Source of the DNA: Aspidapion aeneum | Taxonomy: Eukaryota > Arthropoda > Insecta > Coleoptera > Brentidae | Direction of reading: 5' to 3' | DNA length: 64,000 nt | NCBI GenBank assembly: GCA_963576565.1 | Contig: OY755045.1 | Location: 6,135,477 to 6,199,476 of the forward strand | Shown here: positions 10,252-20,690 of the stretch, one piece after another | Position numbering within the stretch: the first letter of the stretch is position 1 | Layout of the letters: each line of letters starts with the position of its first letter | Translations under genes and position numbers: made by a program | Notes under the pieces: generated by a model | What the model saw: the letters and a program-made list of their open reading frames with translations, nothing else | Databases searched by the model: none | Told to the model about the DNA's origin: nothing

Positions 10252-11844
10252 AAACAGAATTTGTTTTTTGCTGTTTTAATGTAAAAAATACCAAATATAT
10301 TAAAATGTAAAACCAAGCTTTTTATGCAACTAGGAAAAATTTTGTACCTAACTCTTGCGGAAAGTGCCTTTTCCGCCCTTGACGACGTGCCCGAACTCCG
10401 CAAAGCGTCGTTCGGGCAACTGCCGTCGCGTGCGTAAAAGTATCATTTTCCGCACTAGTTAGGTAAATAACTATTTGCACACGCTGTGTGCAAAACGTTT
10501 TGCACACGTTTATGTCATTTTTGCGCACGCCTATGCATACGGGTCTCCCGTCATTGTGATTTTTGTTGTTGTCACCCATCAATATAAGTTGGCTTAGTTC
10601 CGTAGCAACCGTCACTGCTCATATGTTTTGTTGATTAGATACGTCAAAAAATTGTTGAATTTTTAAAGTTTTGTTATAAAAATGTCGGAAATAAAAATAA
10701 GTTAAATTAAAATTTGATTTTTCTGTCTTTATTAGCAGTCGTATAAAAAATAATGTAAAACACTCGTTTGAAGACCTTTTTGCACACTCCCTCGACCAAA
10801 CTGTCTCGATCGTGTGCAAAGAGTCGTTTTCAAACCTTGTTGTTTAAATAACTATTTTCTAAATACATAAATATTGTTAAAATCAATGACCATTAACCGA
10901 CCCGACCCACAGTGATCTTGGACAGGTATTCTCGTAATCGAAAACGCATAGCATTTTTAACACGGTCACTGTGTTATGACGTCAAATTCGCTAAGCCCTT
11001 GACCAAAAGTGCAAAAATGGTACTTACGTACGATTGCGCTGAGCATTTTTTTAAAACAGTAACCGTGTTAAAAACACCTACCAATGGCATCTGTTTTTGG
11101 AAATCGCTTGGCGTTTTTAAAAAATTCAAACCCATTAAAAAGTATTATGCACACAGTTTTTCATTTTTTTGGCCAATTTCGTATTTGTAGTAGTAAAAGG
11201 AGGCCTTCAGCCTATACTTTAAGTACAATAAGGTACCAAAAAAACTACATTTCTTATTCTTTAAGGTGGAAATGGAGGATTTTAAGCAGTTTGTGAAAAA
11301 AGATTTACTGTATTTCTCTCCCTTCTGGAATCTATTTAAGTGGTACAGATAAATGAATAATTAAAAATTGTTTATGGGCAAGTTTTCTATACTTCTATAT
11401 GCACAGGTACCTTGTAGAGTAGGTACCCGAGCCTTATTGGAAACACCCTAGTATAAGCGAGTGTTATCAATTGGAACAATAAAATGGTGGCGGTGTAATT
11501 TAAATTTTAATAATTATTGAAGATTTTTAACTAAATTTTCTTCTAAAACTTTATTTTATTTGTTAGAATATGATGAAAATTTATGGTTTACGTCTATATA
11601 ACCTTTATTATTATACCGTAGGAGTGTAGGGGGTATTACAATCATGTTAAGACACCGCTAGCTCAACATTTCCCATTAAAATCATTTTTAACCATCACCT
11701 TCTCTAGATTTTCGATGTTTTAATCAATAAATACGAAAAATAACTAACTGGGGTGAAAAAAATCTCTAATTTACGCCATAAATGTCAAAAAACATAAACG
11801 AAAAGCGAGAATTTGAAGGATGCTTAGCGAGTTACATCCAAAGG
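10252..11844. other. Unclassified repeat-like sequence, no gene
   Basis: 10380-10820 is richer in CG and holds short palindromes around gcacacg and gcgtgcg motifs resembling those at 10040-10130, perhaps the two ends of one unidentified element. 10820-11844 is AT-rich with only chance frames. Confidence 0.35.
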
Positions 11845-13008
11845 GCGCGTATTTTTGATATTTGTGAATGATATTTCACATCTTTCTATAAGTGGTAAAA
11901 TCACCAGATTTGTGGACGATAACACATTCTTGTGGCATGATGTTATTGCTGACAGGCTCGCAGTTACAGTTCAAAACGACCTTGGTTTCATTAAGGAATG
12001 GTGTGATGCAAATTTATTATCTTTTAATGTCTCAAAGACACATATTTTAAATTTTAGATGTGATCTCAATAATATACAACTACAGAATGAAAATATTACA
12101 AACCAGGGTATTAATAAGTTCTTGGGTATCATAATTGATAATTCACTTAAGTTTGATGAACATATTAAAAAGTTAAATGGTAAGATTGCTTCAGGCTGTT
12201 TTGCTCTGAGAGTAGTAGCACAGAACTTGGATTTTGTTACGGCAAAAAATGTATACTATTCTTTGGTTCAATCACATCTTTCTTATGGCATATGCTTTTG
12301 GGGATGCTGTTCAAATCAACTTTTTAAATCGGTATTTACTTTACAAAAGAGAGCAATCAGATATCTTTGTAGAGTAAAAAGACGTAGTTCCTGTAGACCT
12401 TTATTTCGGGAATATAAAATACTAACATTATGTTGTATCTTTATTTTGGAGACAGTTTGTTTGGTGTTTAAAAAATATCGAGGCGAATTAGAAAGACCTA
12501 GTACTTACTCTAGTCGTCGTCCCTTTTTATTGCAACTTCCAATTCCGCATTCAACCTTCTTTAAAAACTCATTTATATACAATGGAAAAAAAATATTTAA
12601 TCATTTATCGGTGGAAATTAGGCATTGTTTGCTATAAAAAATTCAGAAGGATGACAAAGGAATTCTTAGCCACAAAGAGCTACTATAGCTTGGAAGAATT
12701 TTTTTCTCACTAGATAAATAGAAATAAAATATTCTTTCTTGGATTCAAATTTTAATAAACTTTAAAGTAGGCTTACACATTTCCAATTTTATGGATTCGA
12801 CTATTATAAAACCGGAGTGAAATTTATTTGCTGGTTATAATTATTATTTTACTTTATTTATATTGTAGTGAATATGTATACTTATATTTTCTTAGTAATA
12901 TTAGCATATACAGTGCAGATTAGGTAGACGTTAAGTTAGATAAGCATGGCTTTGTCAATGTAATCTTTTTCTACAGACAATAAAGCTACTTTTGACTTTG
13001 ACTTTGAC
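11845..13008 (+). mobile_element. 5'-truncated CR1/Jockey-like LINE with (TTTGAC)n tail
   Basis: The element starts abruptly inside the reverse transcriptase domain and ends at a polyadenylation-like aataaagc followed by a TTTGAC microsatellite (about 12988-13008). A 5' truncation with a microsatellite 3' tail is typical of non-LTR retrotransposons. About 350 bp of 3' UTR follow the stop. A flanking target duplication was not identified. Confidence 0.8.
11855..12637 (+). pseudogene. LINE reverse transcriptase, C-terminal part
   Basis: An open frame of 260 codons encodes the end of a non-LTR reverse transcriptase. It begins with the palm segment LIFVNDI, followed by the catalytic box FVDDNTFLW (the F-ADD motif, with V for A, residues about 19-27). 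The thumb region KFLGIIIDNSLKFDEHI follows near residue 88. The C-terminal block SLVQSHLSYGICFWGC and TLQKRAIRYLCRVKRRSSCR is characteristic of CR1/Jockey-type LINEs. The upstream fingers, the endonuclease and ORF1 are missing, so this is a dead 5'-truncated copy although its frame is intact. The start at 11855 is merely the first Met in the fragment; the RT frame is open from about 11845. Confidence 0.85.
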
Positions 13009-14011
13009 TATACCAATGTGAATACCAAATTCGGGCGGTCAACGCAAATGCTATGCGAGAAGGGTGCTGTTCGTTTCGCTTAGCGTTTTCAAAACGTAAC
13101 GTTTTTAAGCCAATTTATGAGAATAACAGTCCTGGGGCTGGGTCATAAGTGGTCAAATCCGAAATCCTAATAACATCCTTAACCCATGCTAATTGAATCC
13201 TTAAATGACCCCAGGGATTCAAAGCATTAAAAGTTCATTCCTAAATTTATTCTTTTATTAAGTTATAGAGGGTTCATTTAGTATAATTTTGGTGAGTAAT
13301 CACCATTAGCCTAAAGTAAAAAAATAAAACAAATTATAAGTAAGGCAAAAATTGTTCGTGGAAGAAACTAAAGACATTTGCGTGTAGGGTAAGAATTGAG
13401 CTTTTAAGCAGTATCGAAAAAAATGGTAAGAGCGTTTTGGTTTTTACGTTAAATTTCTTTAATGAAACGTTATTTTAAAAATAGTTCCTGCTACTTTCAT
13501 AGACTAGATCTTTTAAAGTCCACTTTGGTCCGGCTTGCTGGTATATAAGTATGATGTCCCAAGGCTTACTGAGTAAATCTAAATTATATATTTACCCGCC
13601 CATGAGGACAAGAGAGATAAACTCTGTGTAACGAATATTGTCCGGTGCGTTATTATTGCCACCAAGCATTTCTTACGGGATCTACTGGTGAATTATTATA
13701 ACAGACACGGAAAAAATTCATTCGCCAGACACAAATTTTGTCCGTTACGTCATATTAGTGCTCAGCAAATCCCGCTATATACACTTGGTTGCAATAAAAA
13801 TAAAATAAAAAACATAAATAAAAATTTGATTTTCACCTCAAATCGTTTTAACTTATAGCTTAAGTTGTATAGCTACATATATAATAGCAACCATAATAAA
13901 TTTAAAAAATCTTATTCGCCTCTCACTGTACTTCTTTTCTAAAAAATGTGTAGCTGATAAAAATCGCCAGCGCATTATTACAGCATTGTGTTTCTTTTCA
14001 AAATTTACCTT
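13009..14011. other. No gene or classifiable repeat seen
   Basis: AT-rich intronic sequence. No TIR, tandem repeat or domain found by eye. Confidence 0.4.
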
Positions 14012-14325
14012 AGCGGCGTAGCTTGGGGGGGCGCGGGGGGTTCGTCGCCCCCCCCCCCCGATGGTAGTGGCGCCCCATAGGTGGCCGAAGCGCCTTCAGC
14101 TTTATTAAGTCGGGCCGGTAACGGCCAATTGAGTGGGTGCCAAAGAAAACTAACGGCATGAAGACCTTTTTGTTTTTTTTTTTTTTTTTTTTTTGGTCGC
14201 AAGATTCGTGAGAGGCGCCCTTTTGACCTTTTGGTTAGTTTTTTGTCACAAGATTTTTCATCAGTTTTCAGAGGCGCCCTTTTTAGTTGTCGCCCCCCCG
14301 CCCTTTCGGGCACGCTACGCCGCTG
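14012..14325. mobile_element. hAT-type MITE, family CAGCGGCG, copy 1
   Basis: Starts AGCGGCGTAGCTTGG (first two bases of the terminus lost) and ends CACGCTACGCCGCTG. GC-rich ends enclose a C-run, a ggcgccc block and a T-run. Copy 2 at 52953-53411 has intact termini and an 8-bp duplication, which identifies the family. Frames across it are not coding. Confidence 0.75.
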
Positions 14326-14552
14326 ATTGGCTGCGCTTTGATCACATGTTTATAAAAACAAACGCATTGTTTGCGGATATATTTGTCAAAAAAACACTTA
14401 AATCTGGACCCTGAAGCTTTAGACTTAATTCTTGTTTAATCAATGTATAAAACATGTAATTTTGATATTTCCCTTTGAAAAAAAAATATCGTTTTCAGTG
14501 TATATTTTGTAAGTATTAGAAATTATTGGCAATAAAATGTTTTTTACTTTGA
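14326..14552. other. Unclassified spacer
   Basis: AT-rich spacer between the MITE and the 3' end of the LINE. Confidence 0.35.
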
Positions 14553-14745
14553 TAGTAGTAGTAGTAATATATTTTATTTAGCGTTTTGCTACTATGTACA
14601 AAATATTTAAAATTAAACTAAATTAACAACTTTGTTGTTGTTTAAAAAGGTAACATTTTAAAGATTTTTTAAATAAAGATATAGATGTTTTTGATTTTAT
14701 TTTATTTTTTAATTGATTAAATTCTAAAAGCCTTTTATAAAAAAT

Positions 14746-15404
14746 TTAATTAAATTTTAAATTAGATCTGCAATTATCAACGTAAAAATTTGAATTATTT
14801 CGAGTCAAATATGAATGTTGTTCAAAGTTAATAGTAATAAATAAATTTTCTGGAAGTAAATTATGTTGAATTTTATTGATAAAAATACAAACTAAATAAA
14901 ATGTGAAATTTTTTACATTTGACCATTCCAATTTTGATAACATAAGAGTTATATTTGTATATTTATTTGGATTTAAAATTATCCTCAATGCTTTATTTTG
15001 TAAAATCTGTAATTTTTCGAAAACGCTTTGATTTGCCGAATATAAAATTGTGGAATAATAAACAAAGTGTGGTAATATGATTGTATTATATATAACTTTT
15101 TTTGACCATGTACTTAAATTTTCACTAGCTCTTTCTAAATAACCTATTTTACTAGCAATTTTTTCATGCTGTTGGTGAAAATTTAATTTTGAGTCTATTA
15201 TGATACCAAGATATTTAAATGAATTAATTATGTTTAGTTTACTTTTTTCGACAAAAATATTTAATTTTAAATTATCATTATAATTTCCGATTATTAAACA
15301 TTTTGTCTTATCTGTATTTAATTTTAATTTATTTACTTTTAACCAATTGTCAATAACTTCAAGTTCTGAATTCATAATTTTTGTAGGTTCGGAAAGATCT
15401 TTGT
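14746..15404 (-). pseudogene. LINE reverse transcriptase, thumb and C-terminus
   Basis: The frame reads (from about residue 12 of the open frame) KDLSEPTKIMNSELEVIDNW, then LKVNKLKLNTDKTKCLIIGN, SFKYLGIIIDSKLNF, ILPHFVYYSTILYS and LQILQNKALRIILN, the standard order after the catalytic box in CR1/Jockey-like reverse transcriptases. The first 11 codons of the open frame ending at 15435 are not LINE sequence but come from the inserted element. Its upstream half continues at 15822-16050 in the same strand. Confidence 0.85.
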
Positions 15405-15821
15405 TGGTGCAAGCAATGAATTTCCTATTTTTCATTTTCCTTTCCTTTTCTGCGCGTTAAAAATAATTTAAATTTTCGCGCTCTTAAATATGCATATGGG
15501 TTTTCACGGCACCGCACACGTGCGAGGACAAGCAGCGCCGCGATGAGTGCAAAAACAACCACCGTCACAACAAGACACTAGAAAAATCACGTTCCCAAAA
15601 AAGTGAATTTTGAGGTGAAAAACTGGACGTTTAAACGTTGACTGGAGCCGCAAGAGAGTCCGAGGTAGGTGCCTTTTCATATAAAATTCCATATGCATCG
15701 TAACTTTCCATTTACAATCGTCAATACCGACAATTATTTTTAAATGTGCTTGTAAAGCCAAACCGGCGACCTGTCGAAGAAAATTCCATTATTTTTCACT
15801 ACTTGCACGCACAATCTTTGT
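15397..15821. mobile_element. Small TIR element inside the LINE, 8-bp target duplication
   Basis: Insert 15405-15813 (409 bp) is flanked by atctttgt at 15397-15404 and 15814-15821. Removing it restores a continuous RT reading frame (KHKDLSEP). The ends carry an imperfect inverted repeat with the shared core TGCAAG.A.TGAA. The 8-bp duplication suggests a hAT-like or similar DNA transposon. No transposase is encoded; the 85-codon minus-strand frame inside is unrecognised. Confidence 0.8.
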
Positions 15822-16050
15822 GTTTTATATAGATTAAGGTGTCATCTGCAAAAAGTTGTATAAAGCAATATTTTAAATTTAAAGGCAAATCATTTATATA
15901 CAAAATAAACAATAGTGGTCCCAATTTACTACCTTGAGGAACTCCAATATTTATTGACTTTTCTTTAGAGTAAATATCTAAAATTTTCGTTTTCTGATAT
16001 CTTTCACTTAAATAATTTTGAAACCATTTTAAAATATTACCTTTTATGCC
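15822..16050 (-). pseudogene. LINE reverse transcriptase, palm segment
   Basis: The complement encodes ILKWFQNYLSERYQKTKILD, then NIGVPQGSKLGPLLFILYIN, and LFADDTLIYIKHK. These are RT motifs: the GVPQGS...GPLLF block, the YIND segment and the catalytic F-ADD box with both aspartates. It joins the C-terminal part at 15404 across the inserted element. Confidence 0.88.
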
Positions 16051-16965
16051 ATATACTAATTATTATTTGTAGTTAAGTATAATATGTCTTGTTAATAAAT
16101 TGTGTATTCTGAAACATGATAAATTTAGCTATTTGTTATATATTATTTTTAACAAACACATTTGTCTAATTTTTAAATATGCCAACTCATAAAAAGTATT
16201 AAATTTAAAAATTTCATAAGGCTGCATAATTTTTTTTACAGTAAGCTTCCTATAAATTGCATTTGCGCAGTAAAAATATAAAAAATATAATAGGTATAAA
16301 AAAGTTAGACCAGAAAACAACAAGCGAAACCAAAAAAAATCCCTAAAATTTTCTTTATTATTCACAAAATGACTTTTGACCGCTTTCTGACTTAGCCACG
16401 ACCCCTCGGTTTTTCTCATTATTTATCGTTTTCAGTATAAATATCTACTATTTGCAGAAACAAGAAAATTTTTTATCTAGACCATTACTTTCTTATTTTT
16501 TAACCGATTTGGATGAAACAAAAAGTGGTTTTTCCTTTATAAACGGGCCTTTTTAGATTTCTGTAAAATTTTCTTCCATTTTATAATTCAATTTGATGAA
16601 AACCACTAAAATTTTATCTGTAAATGTAATAACTTGAAAAAGGAAAAATTTAGGAGCATGCTATTAAGCCCTTTGAACTCAAGGGGGTTATTTTGAAGAA
16701 TTTTCCTACCCTAGGGGCGCGGAGCCGTGAAAAAAGTCCAGTGAAAACCGGGAGAAATCCAAGGAACGTATAGAATGAAAAGAAAAGTAGGACAAGCCTT
16801 TCTTGGCGCAGTCACGTCCAATTTCAAAACTGATAGTTCCTTAGGGTAAACTCGCATTGTAGTAGCTCTCTCTCAGTTTCACAAATTTTGATACAGCACT
16901 ATCGCAAGTCGAAATTGTTTGACAGTTCCTGAGTTGCTCTCGAGTTGCGCGCTGTCTGACAGTTA
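16051..16965. other. No gene recognised
   Basis: AT-rich sequence. A 96-codon minus-strand frame at 16129-16419 has no recognisable domain and resembles no neighbour; I treat it as chance. Confidence 0.35.
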
Positions 16966-17091
16966 TAGTGGGTTTACACATGCATGAATTTAGTGACGCC
17001 AGTGTTCGCGCCAGTTTTATTTGCACGCCAGTAAAGGTTTACACTATTGTGCGAAAATTAAAAAGACTGGCACGCCAGTTTCATTTTTAAA

Positions 17092-17400
17092 GTGTACACG
17101 ATACGCGATATGTCGGCTGAACTCTCGGAAGTCTGCAAAATAGTCGCTAAACTTTTATTGAAAAAAAAAAAAGAGAGATTCAGGAAAAGGAACAACGAAA
17201 AAGCCATATCTGCATGGGTTAAAGCATGGATTGCTAGTCGATCTACTTTGGGTGCTTCCGAAAAACTTTTAGGAGAACTGGCAGCACAAGATCCTGCAAG
17301 CTATAAAAACCATCTTCGAATGACAAAGCAACATTTTGATATTCTTCTAGAGTTTCTCTTATTTAAACAACATTCTTTAAAATTTGGTCTGCTACTTTAA
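17092..17400 (+). pseudogene. HARBI1-like nuclease, N-terminal remnant
   Basis: The frame contains WVKAWIASRSTLGASEKLL, then ELAAQDPASYKNHLRM and TKQHFDILLEFL. This is the N-terminal signature of Harbinger/HARBI1-like transposases (W...W...R..LG....L..EL...D...Y.N.LRM....F..LL). It stops at residue 102. The DDE catalytic domain, normally another 250 or so residues, is missing, so there is no active nuclease. Start at 17092 or the in-frame Met at 17110; the homologous part begins about residue 40. Confidence 0.8.
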
Positions 17401-17404
17401 ACCA

Positions 17405-17685
17405 TGGTACTTTTGGGGTGTATACTTCATTTGCACCGGCTCCGGAACGTTGGCTTTTTTTTAATTTTTGTCAATTCCAAAGCATATGTGTTTCTTATGG
17501 ATCATATTTTTGCTTTTACTTCTGCAACTTCAAAGCCTTCAATAGTCATTATTTTACTAATTTTTTGGGAAGCATTATCTCGACTATCTTTGTTTTTATA
17601 CGAACTATACTGTGTACATCCCATAAACAAGGAAAACATTCATAGCCTTCAAGAAACTGTATGGTCAGTTCTGCTGACCACTTTT
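17405..17685 (-). pseudogene. Harbinger second protein (MADF/Myb-SANT-like), broken
   Basis: Read on the minus strand. First frame: LTIQFLEGYECFPCLWDV, the start of a MADF domain. After a frameshift: SSYKNKDSRDNASQKI, then TIEGFEVAEVKAKI, a stop codon, and SIRNTYALELTKIKKK. After a second frameshift: SQRSGAGANEVYTPKVPWF. The SGAGA.E.Y.PK.PWF end is a hallmark of the DNA-binding partner protein encoded by PIF/Harbinger elements. Two frameshifts and one stop make it non-functional. Confidence 0.8.
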
Positions 17686-18008
17686 TTTAGCCATATTAAG
17701 CTATAAAAACAAAAATAAACAAAATTTTTAAGCTCAAACACAATGAAAATAAAAAAGAATGTAAAATAATGAACTTAAAACTGGCGAGCCGACGTGCAAG
17801 CACTTGTTTACACATGAAAATTTTCCTTTTCTGCGCGCATGCGTCACCACTGGCGCCAGCAAATTCAGTCAGCTGCAGACTTTTTTGATACATGCATGCA
17901 AAAAAATAACTTGTGCGCAAGTCGGTGTTTACACTTGCAAATTTAACTTACTGGCGCGCCAGTTTTTATTGGCGCCAGCAAATCCATGCATGTGTAAACT
18001 CTCCTTTA

Positions 18009-18259
18009 ATCACGGGCCCGGTCCCCCCCCAAGCCCAAAACTTTTTTAGATATATTTATAATTAAAAGAAATGGATCCTAGCTAACCTATTCAAGTGAAG
18101 CCATTATATATCAGCCTTAAAAAACAGTTATTTGTAAATATCTCCGAAATTAAAGCTCCTACGAAGTCTTTGGTTATAATATAAATTATTGAACAAAATG
18201 TTGTCTACTATATTCCGAAAACCGCATATTGATGCGATGCTCCGTTAAAAAGTTATCAT
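18009..18259. other. Unclassified
   Basis: No feature recognised. A C-run near 18024 borders the Harbinger element. Confidence 0.3.
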
Positions 18260-18610
18260 AGCTGGATTTTGACCAAAATATAATCAGCTCGTTAGAGTAT
18301 CGGACACTATTTTAGCTGAAAATTTTATGAAAATCGGTTTAGTGGTTAAGGAGCTATTGTGTTACGGACAAACACACACACACATACACACACACAGACA
18401 GACATCACGACGATATTGCTAAGGTAGGTCAAAATACACCTAATTAACACATTTTCGAGGTTATCTTAAAAAAAAAATTTCGTCGAAAATAATACCTTCT
18501 CTAGCCATTGCTGCGCGGGCTAGGAAGGTAAAAATCACATAGCATAAAACACGACATCATGGGTCTCGCCCCCCTTCCCCTAAGACAGATTCCTAGGTGC
18601 GCTATTGCAG
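18260..18610 (+). repeat. Dispersed repeat tail with CA microsatellite, then MITE fragment
   Basis: 18260-18480 matches 8140-8340, including gctcgttagagt, an AAAATCGGTTTAGTGG block, a CA/CAGA run at 18371-18402 and acatcacgacgatattgct. 18481-18533 is the ...gctaggaaggtaaa terminus also seen at 9150-9202. 18535-18610 is a fragment of the CAGTGGCG MITE core (agcataaaacacgacatcat). No coding part. Confidence 0.5.
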
Positions 18611-19065
18611 TTAATACTCTTTAAATTATGTACATTTTCAGAGAAATAGAAATAGAAAATATCTCTCACAATTATTTGGATTGGGAGAGTAAATAAATAC
18701 CTCCTTTTTTTATTTCTTTTTAATTTTCATTAAAAATAATTGAAAAATTGGGAGTAAACAGAGCAGATTCTCTCTGATGCAGCTTTTCTATTCGCATGCA
18801 ATAAGGGAGAAGTTTCTGTGATGCATGAAAAAATGTAGGGATGGGTTACAGATATATACCATATCTATTATTAACTACGTGCAATATATGGGTATGGGAG
18901 CCCAGAGCACAACGGGCATGTTAAGGAAGAATATTTTTTTTATTACCAAAACATATTATATTAGTTTATGCCAAAACTAACTGTAAAAATTTAATTATTG
19001 CAATTTGTTTATTAACATTTTATGTATTATGTAAAATAAAAAATTAAACCCAAATATATGTTATA
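18611..19065. other. No gene seen
   Basis: AT-rich; no recognisable structure. Confidence 0.35.
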
Positions 19066-19780
19066 TACAGTTAAACCTCCTATCAGCGGACACTCACGGT
19101 TTCGTCAGTTTTGTCCGCTTATTGGACGTGTCCGCTTATAAGAGGGAATTGCGAAATTTTATTATAAATTTATTAACAATTTCTGCTGATCCTTGCGGAC
19201 ACCTTTATTAAGCGGACACTCCCTTTAGGCGGACAAATTTGTTGAAACAAGCTTTTCCCTTTTCTTTACATGAAAAATTCATCCTATAACCTGACACTCT
19301 AATAACAGGACCTGAAAATTTTTTTTGGTTAAAATATTCTAAAACCTCCCTTAACCGGACGCGAATTTCTGACAACGGAACAGAGCGTTGCACGACATGG
19401 ATATACGCAACATGGGCATTGGCAACAACGCACTTTGCAGCCAGGGAATTACCTCTTTCCGTTATAATGCAGAGACTAAATACTTCTGTCGTATTTACAA
19501 CATATTTTATTCGGCGGAACTGTTGTGTTTTATTTTTATTGTTCAGTTGGGTAGTAATAGATCTTTGTGGAAAAAATGGAAGTTGTTAACGTTTCGGAGA
19601 AGGAACATCTATCAGCACGAAAGATCGCTGAAAAATTTAATATCTGAAAAACTCAAGCAGCGGAAATTGTTAATAAATATATATTAAAATTTTGAAGTTC
19701 TCTCTCATAAGCGGACACCTTCAATAAGCGGACAAAATCGACGAAACCGTGAGTGTCTGCTTATAGGAAGTTTCACTGTA
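19066..19780 (+). mobile_element. pogo/Tigger-type element, copy 1
   Basis: 711 bp (19068-19778) between TA dinucleotides. The ends are CAGTTAAACCTCC and its counterpart ggaagtttcactg, with nested agcggacac repeats in both subtermini. The interior at 19560-19685 is the decayed start of a pogo/Tigger transposase (MEVVNVSEKEHLS, then IAEKFNI and a stop codon), better preserved in copy 2 at 52037-52826. The remainder of the transposase is gone. Confidence 0.8.
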
Positions 19781-20189
19781 TATCGATAAATTGCACGAGT
19801 GTAAATTATCAGAAATTATTGATAAGCTGCACTGGTGTAACTTATAGGAAATTATCGATAAGTTGCACTAGTGCTTTAAAAAAGCGAATAAGGATATCCA
19901 TAAAGGAAAATCTATTTATTTCGTTTTATTTAATCTTGAAGTTTGATCTTCGCATTAGAGAGATTCTGATTAAATTTGCAAAGGAAAATTATAGATAGCC
20001 GCAAGCCGCAAATTTGCCCATAGCTACAAAGCTCGCCAATAAATAAACAGACGTAATCGTTCATAGACGCCACAGATGAGTAAACAATTGGGCAAGTGCT
20101 GGTTAAACATAGCTTTAAATTAACTGTATCGACGAAGTAGACTTAGAGCTAACATTTCATTTTATATCATTTTCATACCTAAATAACCA
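19781..20189. other. No gene; short direct repeats
   Basis: 19785-19875 contains about three diverged copies of a 40-bp block (aattatcgataagttgcac). Nothing else is recognised. Confidence 0.4.
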
Positions 20190-20690
20190 TTTAACAGTGA
20201 ACGTAGACCAGACACAGTACTTATATATTGGAAACGAAACAAGTCAGAACTAGATAATGGACAAACAATCTATCCATGCAATGAGTATGTATAGGTACTT
20301 GGGTGTTACATTTGATAAGACAGGAACAGACTATAAAGAACTGAAAAAAAGAATAGTAAAAGCAAAAAAGGTTATTGGATTAACATATATGAAACAATGG
20401 TGAAAAGCACTCTGTTGTATGGAACAGAGACTTCTCGCCTAACAAAAAAAAAGATCAATGTGAATATCTAGAACAGATCATATCAGAAATGAGATCATAA
20501 AAGAATGAATGGGAATGGAGGTAAACATAACGGATGACATCACCAAAAGACAACTGATATGGTTCGGTAATGTACAACGGATAACCGACGAAAGATTACA
20601 AAAGCAGGTCCTAGAACGGCAACCAATAGAGCGTAGAAAAAGAGGGCAGCGTTACTTTCGCGACAACCGCCGGCTCCTTGCGCTCTAGGC
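20190..20690 (+). pseudogene. RTE-like LINE reverse transcriptase C-terminal fragment
   Basis: Broken frames read TVNVDQTQYLYIGNET, YRYLGVTFDKTGTDYKELKK and NIYETMVKSTLLYGTETSRL, then, after frameshifts, RSDHIRNEIIKE and DDITKRQLIWFGNVQRITDE. This is the thumb and C-terminal part of insect RTE-type reverse transcriptases (YLGVTFDKTGTD, KSTLLYG.ET, RQL.W.G.VQR). There are several frameshifts and a deletion between KVIG and NIYETM. Related fragments lie at 35575, 37012, 40949 and 62055. Confidence 0.8.

Larger units (their letters stand above)
14553..16050 (-). mobile_element. 5'-truncated LINE with (TAC)n tail, split by a 409-bp insertion
   Basis: Minus-strand non-LTR retrotransposon fragment. 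The 3' end is marked by a TAC microsatellite (complement of about 14553-14568) after an A-rich UTR. The 5' end is lost at about 16050 inside the RT domain. The coding part is interrupted between the catalytic F-ADD box and the thumb by a separate insertion at 15405-15813 flanked by 8-bp duplications. Confidence 0.85.
16963..18008 (+). mobile_element. PIF/Harbinger element with TTA target duplication
   Basis: Element 16966-18005 (1040 bp) has terminal inverted repeats with the shared core TTTACACATGCATG and is flanked by TTA on both sides (16963-16965 and 18006-18008), the 3-bp TWA duplication of PIF/Harbinger. The subterminal regions on both sides are packed with CTGGCG/CGCCAG palindromes (for example actggcgcgccagt at 17950-17963 and actggcacgccagt at 17070-17083), likely transposase binding sites. 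It carries remnants of both Harbinger genes in convergent orientation, each badly truncated. Confidence 0.92.
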
